From NCBI RefSeq assembly GCF_014529535.1, contig NW_023503493.1, positions 3,472,001-3,536,000 on the forward strand: a stretch of 64,000 nt of DNA. Reading direction: 5' to 3'. Shown here piece after piece: positions 57,532 through 64,000 of the stretch (positions are counted from its first letter, which is position 1; each line of letters begins with the position of its first letter). The notes under the pieces are model-generated. The model made no database searches and was not told where the DNA came from. It saw only the letters and a list, made by a program, of their open reading frames with translations. This DNA is from Bradysia coprophila (Eukaryota; Arthropoda; Insecta; Diptera; Sciaridae). The translations under genes and the position numbers were made by a program.

Positions 57532-58697
57532 TTAACTTAAAATCGTAATATCGCCGTCAACGTCATACGCAATGCCATGTTTATCGAGTAATTCCTTCAG
57601 GAATTGGTTTTCCGATTGCAGTTTATTGTTAACTTCTTCGCTGGCTTTAAGGCACTCGCTCACACTGACAGAATGGAAATGGAAATTTATTTTCCGCAAA
57701 TGAACCGACAACGTTTCGTCCATACTTACTCTTCATAATTGCTTTTCATCGACGAAATATACTCGCAGGCCTTGCTAAGAATGACACCCTTCGATTCTAC
57801 AGCTGAATTCACAACATTGACCCTATCACGTTCTCCGCCTAGTTCCGAGAGATGGAGAGAAAACAAGACTGTTACACTCTTCGAAAATGGAAAATGAAAA
57901 TATTCGGAGTGAACAAACCGTACCTGGTAGACCGTCTGCCGGTATCAATGAACCCAATTTCAAGATCCAATGGTTTATTTTATCCCTACGCCGACGTTCC
58001 ACTTCATTGTGTGTAGCTCGCCGTCGATCATCCCGCTTTTTTGCCGGTGGTGGGCCAATTTGAACTTGTTGTGTCTGATGTGCGTCTACGGTTTTCGGTG
58101 CAATCTTTCGCGGATTATTCACTCGATTATTGACGAATATAGCGTTTGCATCGTGAATCACGAAATATTGCTGATTCGGAGTGACCACGGTGGTTGGCAC
58201 CTGCTTTTCTGTGGGCAAATGAACGACACGATATCCAACGACGTCCGAACTTTCCTGTTTGAATGTTAACGATGCATCACAAGTGGACGAAGCTGGAAAA
58301 AATAATTTGTTGGTGTGGTCATTGACACAGGTCGAGTTTTGTTGTTGTTGCTGGTGTACTACCTTCGGAATTTTCATCAATCATTCCCAAGAGGTCTCCG
58401 TCTTCGGAACTGAGTAAGTAAAGAAATTTGTATCGATTAATGAATCAGGTGGACTAGATACAAATCAGTTCAATTCATTCACAAAACACCGAACTCAACG
58501 CACGCACGAACAACTTTCCGAATTATCGTAGTTCGGTTACGATATCAAGGGAAATTCTGTCCATTCCGAAACATTCTATTTGATGTTTTGAAATGCACTT
58601 CTCTAATGTCAAATCGAAATTACATAACGTGCGTGTGTACGAAAGCAGGCGAGTTGTAAAAAGAAAAACACCTTCCGTGGTCTACTCACTCAGCCAT
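57532..58697 (-). CDS. USF: USF-like bHLH-leucine-zipper transcription factor, 5 exons
   Basis: Exons (minus) 58697-58690, 58409-58363, 58292-57924, 57838-57730 and 57664-57532 join in phase to 221 aa. The start is an 8-nt coding exon ending in GTGAGT. The basic region and helix 1 lie at residues about 108-138 ('HNEVERRRRDKINHWI'), helix 2 at about 142-172 ('VESKGVILSKACEYI') and a leucine zipper near the C-terminus ('LQSENQFLKELLDKHGI'). 'NEVERRRRDKIN' and 'SKGVILSKAC' are diagnostic for USF, a nuclear dimer that binds CACGTG E-boxes. Residues 35-65 resemble the USF-specific region. The final acceptor is a tandem site (57664 or 57658), giving a two-residue option. It is shorter than vertebrate USF1 (about 310 aa). 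Confidence 0.93.
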
Positions 58698-59004
58698 TAT
58701 TTATCCGCTATTTGTCTGTAATCAAGGTGAATCGGTCACAATGTTGTTTACGGAATTGTTGTTATTCGTTGTATTGTTCAATTTGTTTATTTGTTATTTT
58801 CGATCACGAGTGTGATCTTTTAGCAAAAACTTTCTTCGTGTAAAGTAAATAAACAAAGTGTCATGTGACTGAGCGGCCGTTTCAGCTTCCAGGGTTTCCA
58901 GTGCAATGTGGCAATTTTAATTTTGGTTTTCTTTTAGCGATACCTTGAAACCGTCAAATTTGTCTATTGTTTTACTGTCAAATTTGACAGTAGAACAATA
59001 GTAA
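58698..59004. other. Upstream region of USF-like gene
   Basis: Likely promoter and 5' UTR of the minus-strand gene. No promoter element could be assigned with confidence. Confidence 0.4.
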
Positions 59005-59330
59005 TTTACATGACTGTGGATAAAAAGATAAAAAGTTAAGTTTTCGTGTGAATTTTGTTGGCCGAGGCGCAACCGAGCTCAATAAACACAAGAAAACTAG
59101 ACCATTCATCTTTTTACCCCGAGTTATGTAATGGATTTTATCACATACGCGCGGTGTTCGGATGTCAAAATTACTCTACTAGAAGAATAATTCAAAAACT
59201 ACACTTATCGTGTATGTTGTTGTCTCGCTTTCGCTCATGTTGATAAAATAGAGTACACTCTTGTCACTATCAGTCTCGGCAAGCTTCGACTTCTTCGTGA
59301 CAAGTGAGTAATATATATTACATGATGAGG
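59005..59330 (+). repeat. Dispersed repeat R3, longest copy
   Basis: It holds an internal foldback ('AAGTTTTCGTGTGAATTTTG' with 'CGAGGCG..GAG') plus 'CGGTGTTCGGATGTCAAAATTACT', which is shared with the 5' boundary of the LINE at 16930-16980. It also holds the block shared with 13895-13985. Confidence 0.65.
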
Positions 59331-59379
59331 ACGTCGAAAGAAGTGTTTGAAACATGAAAACTACGGTTTTCCAATGAAA

Positions 59380-61690
59380 GTATACTCTTTAGGTATCATC
59401 TAATGTCAAAATTTTTATGGAGCGGAGGAAATAGCGATTTCATGTAAAGAAACCGACCTCTCAATGATTTTCATTAAAAGGTGAGTTTGTTTATATGAAA
59501 TCGCTTTTTTCTCCGGCTTGTATGGACGGTTTTCGACGCATGTAGTATGTAAAAGAAAATTTAAATTAGGTCTCCTTGTTGGCGTCTCTCTGTATAGCTA
59601 GAGTGAGAAGCAAAAGTATTGCTTGTTGGCGTTTTTGTCAAGTTGCAGTCTTTAACATTTGAAATGTCACGCTGTCATTTCTTTTCAAAGAAAGCCTTTG
59701 TATTGTGAATTCGTAATGACACAAAAAAATCTCAGAACTTTGACAGTAAGACATTTTAACTGTAAGCTTCAGAGAAATGTTAAGTTGGTGCACATGCGGC
59801 GAGAGATAGAAGCAAGATTAAGTGTTCATTCCACTCAACAAAAAGTACTCCGTGAGAGAGCAAGCTGTCAAATAAACAAAGAAAAAATTTAAAAAATTCA
59901 ACTTTGTCTCTCACACTGAGTACTTTTTTCGTAAGAGGAAACTAAGCATTAGAAGGAACATGTGAATGACAGCCAACACCTATGGAAGAGAATAGACCGA
60001 TGCAAAGAGAGCTATTTTCATAAAGATGTATGCGTGTTTACCGACGTACGGTAAAAATAACATGTGTGTGTCTTATTCTTTGCCATTGTGTTAAATGGAA
60101 ATTTAAACCCTCGACAATACCGTACAGCGACAAAAATGGAATATACAGCTGAATTGAGCGAATCCTCTCTTTGCATCGATCGTGAAATTCTCTCGCGTTC
60201 TCTCCCATACGTGCCAGCTGTCATTCACATGTTCCTTCTATCTCGCCGCATGTGTACCAACTTAACACATTGCAGAATACTGCGCACGCTGGAACTTTAG
60301 CCACCCTGGAAAGTAGTAAAGGAGTCGAGGGCAAGGTCGAGGGTTACCCCCAAATAAAATTTTAAAAATCTAAAATTTAATTTTTGATTTTTAGAAATTT
60401 ATTTGGAGGTAACCCTCGACTCCTTTACTACTTTCCAGGGTGCCTAAAGTCGACCAGTCACAGTAACCGGCAAAGTATTTACATTTCTCTCGTAAGCTTT
60501 TTCAGCAAAGTTATTTTGGGGAATCGACATTTAAATGTTGTTTCTGTGTATTGGGTGCCAAAATAACCAAGGTTCTGAAAGAATTTTACACGCTTCGTAA
60601 TACTAAAGATACAAAACAAAAATAAGTCAAAGAGGGAGATAGAGAGAGAGAGTTAATTGCGCATTCGCATCCATTCAACAGGAAAAGGTCGTACGCGAAT
60701 AAATTTCCACAAGCACACCACTTACCATAACACTTACTCATATGATCCTCAGATGGTTCGTTGCCAAAGAGTAGCGTTAAAAATATCGATTGTCCAATAT
60801 TTGGAATGTTCGTACAGTTACTATACTGCCCTACAAAACGCATTAAAAGACTTATAGTTAAAAGAGATGCAAGATTTTGAGAGAGTAAACGTATGTAATT
60901 CTCTCACAAAATCGTGCACCTCTTTTAACTAAGTCTGTTATAGTTATTTACGTATCGATTGAGGAGGCCGTTAGAGTTACGTATTAAGTTTTGTATGCTC
61001 GCTAAGAGGACCGAAAGTAAGCAAATTTCAATTTAAGGGGCGAAAGCGATAGCTTTCGCCCCGCGAATTGACAGCTTTACTTTCGGTGCTCTTAGCAAGC
61101 ATACAAATGTGTTTTGTAGGGCAGTATGAGTATAGTATTTTTCCCTACAACAAAACAATAGTCTCGCATAACTTTCGGTGCTTGATTTCTTATCACAGGT
61201 GTAAATACATTTTTTATAGATCAAGGTCCAAGGTTATTCGAAATGTCAAAAATCATCCACATAAAATAGAAACAAATGTTTGAATGGTTTTCTTGTAAAA
61301 TATTGAGCTTAAACATTTACGCTATACAAGAAACAACTATAATTTCACCTTTCATATATTGGAAATCTCTGACTTGATCTATTCTTAGACGTAAATCGAA
61401 AAAAAAACTTACCGCCAGCAGAGGTATTTTATGGCCGAAATGTACTAGAAATGTAATTCTTTTCATCAAAATCTAGTACTATTACGTTTAAGCTTAAGTT
61501 TTCCAACAACATTTCTCTATCGACTAATGAGTATCATGGCTATAGATCATTGTAAAATAGTGGCGAACGGTCCAATGAAAGTATAAACCAGGTATGGTCT
61601 ATTCATACAAACCGGAGGACATATCGATTTCATATAAAGAAACTCATCTCTCATGAGGCTCCATACAAAGTTTGACATTCGACCATACCT
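59380..61690. repeat. Cluster of short palindromic elements
   Basis: Inverted repeats: 59425-59520 ('ATAGCGATTTCAT' arms, relative at 61585-61650); 59770-60275 (arms around 'AAGTTGGTGCACATGCGGCG' and 'GAAGGAACATGTGAATGACA') with a nested about 100-bp one at 59840-59935 ('AAAAAGTACTC' ends); 60294-60451 ('CACCCTGGAAAGTAG' ends); and 60816-61137. No gene is recognised. Confidence 0.7.
60816..61137. repeat. Nested hairpin element
   Basis: The outer arms share 'CTGCCCTACAAAAC'. Inside are two further palindromes: 60845-60930 ('TGAGAGA..TCTCTCA') and 60985-61108, whose centre is GGGGCGAAAGC-GAT-AGCTTTCGCCCC. It is non-coding. Confidence 0.75.
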
Positions 61691-62271
61691 TGTGTTGACG
61701 TTCATTGGAACGGTCATCGTTGCTATAGACTCTTATGACAGGAAAATCTTCTTTTGTTACAACTTGCGGGAAATGTCAAACGAAGGAAAAATTCTTTTGT
61801 GTAAACGTTTGACGTTTGTTCAAACACCATTTCCCCTCCAAAACACTCCCCCGTCATAACAGTCTATGACGTTATTTAAAAAATATTGCGCTTTTAATCT
61901 CTGGAAAATGTAAAGTCATTTGGCTCCCACTGCGATGCAAAACGTCACGAATGCCAACGAAAATGAAATATCAAAACATAAAGAATTCGTGAAGCACTCC
62001 TCAACACAGCACAATTAAAGAAAATCTGAAAAAAATCCTTTTTGATATTTTCTCATCCAGTTGAGATACGAAGTGAAAAGAATCTGGCACACAGTGGATC
62101 AATGTCACCGTGCACAAGACATTTATTCGAACGACTGTCCACATCACAAACTGGGTCAATGAGCAAAGGAATTTTGCGATAGAAAATACACCGAAAATTG
62201 ACACGAGATGCAAATTGCAGCGCACTGAAGTGTTTTTTACAAAGAGAAAAATTCCAAATTGTCCTCGAAAT
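61691..62271. other. Upstream region of hormone-sensitive lipase
   Basis: It probably contains the promoter and 5' UTR. The lipase frame stays open upstream to 62110, but that part lacks family-like sequence and is taken as UTR. Confidence 0.45.
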
Positions 62272-64000
62272 ATGTCAAATGGACAAAATATGCCACCGTC
62301 GGATAGTGTATCCGCCGAACAGCCCACAGACAACACAACCGACTCGATTAAATCGCCCAATTACTTTGCGTTGTACGAGGCATTCGAAGATTTATGCAAA
62401 AACAATGTCGACTACTTCAGCGCGGATGACACCGAAAACGGACTACGACTGCACGGTGCTTTCATTTCGTTAATTGATCATCTGGCAATGGCACGGAACT
62501 ATGTCACCGAAATAAAGGACTTTGCACACGAGTACGATTTCGATGAAGCAACACCCGGCAATGGTTACCGTAGCTTCTTACTCGTTGTCCGGTCTTGCAT
62601 TAAACATTCGCTGAAGCTGAGCTCGTACATTATGCAGAATCGGAGCTCGTTGCTGTTCCGAAAGTCGATGTACATGAAAGAAGTGGAGGCTTGCAGTCAT
62701 CTCTTGGCTAGTCTGTGCACCGTGTTGCAACACTTGCTGACTCTGCGGCAATGGAGTGACGTTGGTTCCTTATTTCCGACCGGTGTGCATACGGCCGCTG
62801 AACTATTCGCAACCGCCGAGACAATCAATCAGTACTGCTTCTACGGCAGGTGCTTAGGCATCCAATACTGTGAATCAATGCAATCCGTCCTGAAGTTTCT
62901 GTCCATTTGCATGGCAGGCTTTTCCGAAGCATTCTACAACGAAGGTGGCTACTTCACCAAAACGACCAGTTCGGTGTGGACCAGCGGCCAGTACTACTTG
63001 AATCCGGAGCTGAGGGCTCGTCGTATCGTCAACATTTCCCAGTATGCGGACATTGACTTTTGCAAAAGTTTTTGGTCGCTGTCCGAAACGGAACTGATGC
63101 ACTCGCTGCCCAATTTCATTGGAAATTCAATCAAAATCAACAAAGTGATTACGATACCGCCGGAACCGTTACAGTTGCCAAATGCATCCACTAACGCAAT
63201 GATTGACATTCCAGTGCCGAACAGTCATTTGGGCCCTGGACCTGTGATTGGTAAGTTACATTCATATTGACTCTGTGCGCGGAGTTCGTCCTCCATCTGC
63301 GGAATTTCAATTCCATCTTCCAATTATCCAGTGCGATTGATCAGCGCTCAATGCAGAACGGGAATGATGGGTGAGAAAAACAACGGCCAATCTCAGCTTC
63401 CTCCAGCTACCAAACTTATATTCCATTGCCACGGCGGAGGATTTGTCGCCCAAAGTTCTAAGTCGCATGAACTCTACTTACGAGAATGGGCTGTAGCGTT
63501 AGACATTCCAATACTATCCGTTGACTACAGTCTAGCCCCAGGTGAGACTACCAATCCTAAGAATTTATTGCAATCACCGCTGACATCCCGACGAACAAAG
63601 TTAACTAAAATTATGATCGTCTCATCTTTCAGACGCTCCATTTCCGCGTGCTGTTGAAGAAGTATTTTACGCCTACTGCTGGGCCATCAAAAACTGTTCG
63701 TTGCTCGGAACTACTGCTGAAACGATCATCTTAGCCGGAGACTCGGCCGGCGCCAATTTGAATCTGTCGTGTGTAATGAAATGCATCGAACTGGATGTAC
63801 GGCGACCGGATGGTGTTTTCTTGGCCTATTGTCCGGTTCAGATAAGTTTCGATCCGAGTCCAGCCCGATTGCTTTGCCTTATGGATCCCTTGTTGCCGTT
63901 CGGTTTTATGATGCGCTGCCTGAAGGCCTACTCATGTCCCAATTCGGAAATAATCGAGCAGAACCGACGCATTAGGGAGAGCAAAGACGCAATCAAATAC
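62272..64000 (+). CDS. Hsl: Hormone-sensitive lipase, 5' three exons (cut by window end)
   Basis: Exons 62272-63250, 63332-63541 and 63633 to beyond 64000 (introns 81 and 90-91 nt, GT-AG) give 519 residues so far. Residues 1-326 correspond to the HSL N-terminal regulatory/lipid-binding domain ('[15 protein letters not shown]', '[12 protein letters not shown]'). The catalytic alpha/beta-hydrolase domain then begins, with the oxyanion-hole motif HGGG at 360-363 and the nucleophile elbow GDSAG at 432-436 (Ser 434). Asp and His of the triad lie outside the window. HSL hydrolyses diacylglycerol, cholesteryl esters and other stored lipid esters on lipid droplets. The start at 62272 (A at -3) is chosen because the longer option adds a basic, non-family stretch. 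Confidence 0.95.

Noticed and set aside
62110..62271. N-terminal extension of hormone-sensitive lipase from an upstream in-frame ATG
   Set aside because: The extra 54 residues are basic, low in family-like sequence, and precede a better-placed ATG directly before the conserved domain; treated as 5' UTR.

Overview
This is a eukaryotic nuclear window. It is AT-rich, has spliced genes with short (59-92 nt) GT-AG introns, and is crowded with transposons. The gene set and compact introns suggest an insect, most likely a dipteran; that placement is inference and the species is not identified.

Five host genes can be modelled, all with open, in-phase exons. LPGAT1-like lysophospholipid acyltransferase is on the minus strand (6576-12005, 5 coding exons, 398 aa). 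A LETMD1-like mitochondrial protein is on the plus strand (40526-41773, 3 exons, 362 aa). The Golgi protein ACBD3/GCP60 is on the plus strand (45806-51244, 5 exons, 439 aa). A USF-type bHLH-leucine-zipper factor is on the minus strand (57532-58697, 5 exons, 221 aa). Hormone-sensitive lipase is on the plus strand (62272 to the window edge; its C-terminal part lies outside). A sixth, LRR-like gene (51644-54625, minus) survives only as fragments, split by a 2.3-kb insertion. Three of the five intact genes act in acyl-lipid metabolism or acyl-CoA binding. They are unlinked in orientation and there is no evidence that they form one unit.

The rest is mobile DNA. 1-6 kb holds two degenerate non-LTR retrotransposons in opposite orientations. 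12-18 kb holds large foldback palindromes and a third non-LTR element with one internal stop. 21.4-28.2 kb holds a young, apparently intact Gypsy-type LTR retrotransposon with LTRs that read as identical, a -1 frameshift signal and an extra small membrane-protein ORF. 30-35 kb is a nest of transposons inside transposons. 35-40 kb is repeat debris without recognisable genes. 42.5-45 kb has a 152-bp tandem array and nested inverted-repeat elements. 47-51 kb is the last ACBD3 intron, carrying a 1.5-kb hAT-like foldback. 55-62 kb has minisatellites and many short palindromes.

The main novelty candidate is a non-autonomous element family present in three clear copies (20119-21306, 30667-33351, 51838-54156) plus a possible distant relative near 43.7-44.7 kb. 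Copies share both termini, subterminal inverted repeats and an internal 18-bp minisatellite, and insert between A and T without target duplication. One copy interrupts the LRR gene so cleanly that removing it restores the reading frame. The layout resembles Helitron/Helentron-derived elements, but the canonical 3' CTRR end is absent.
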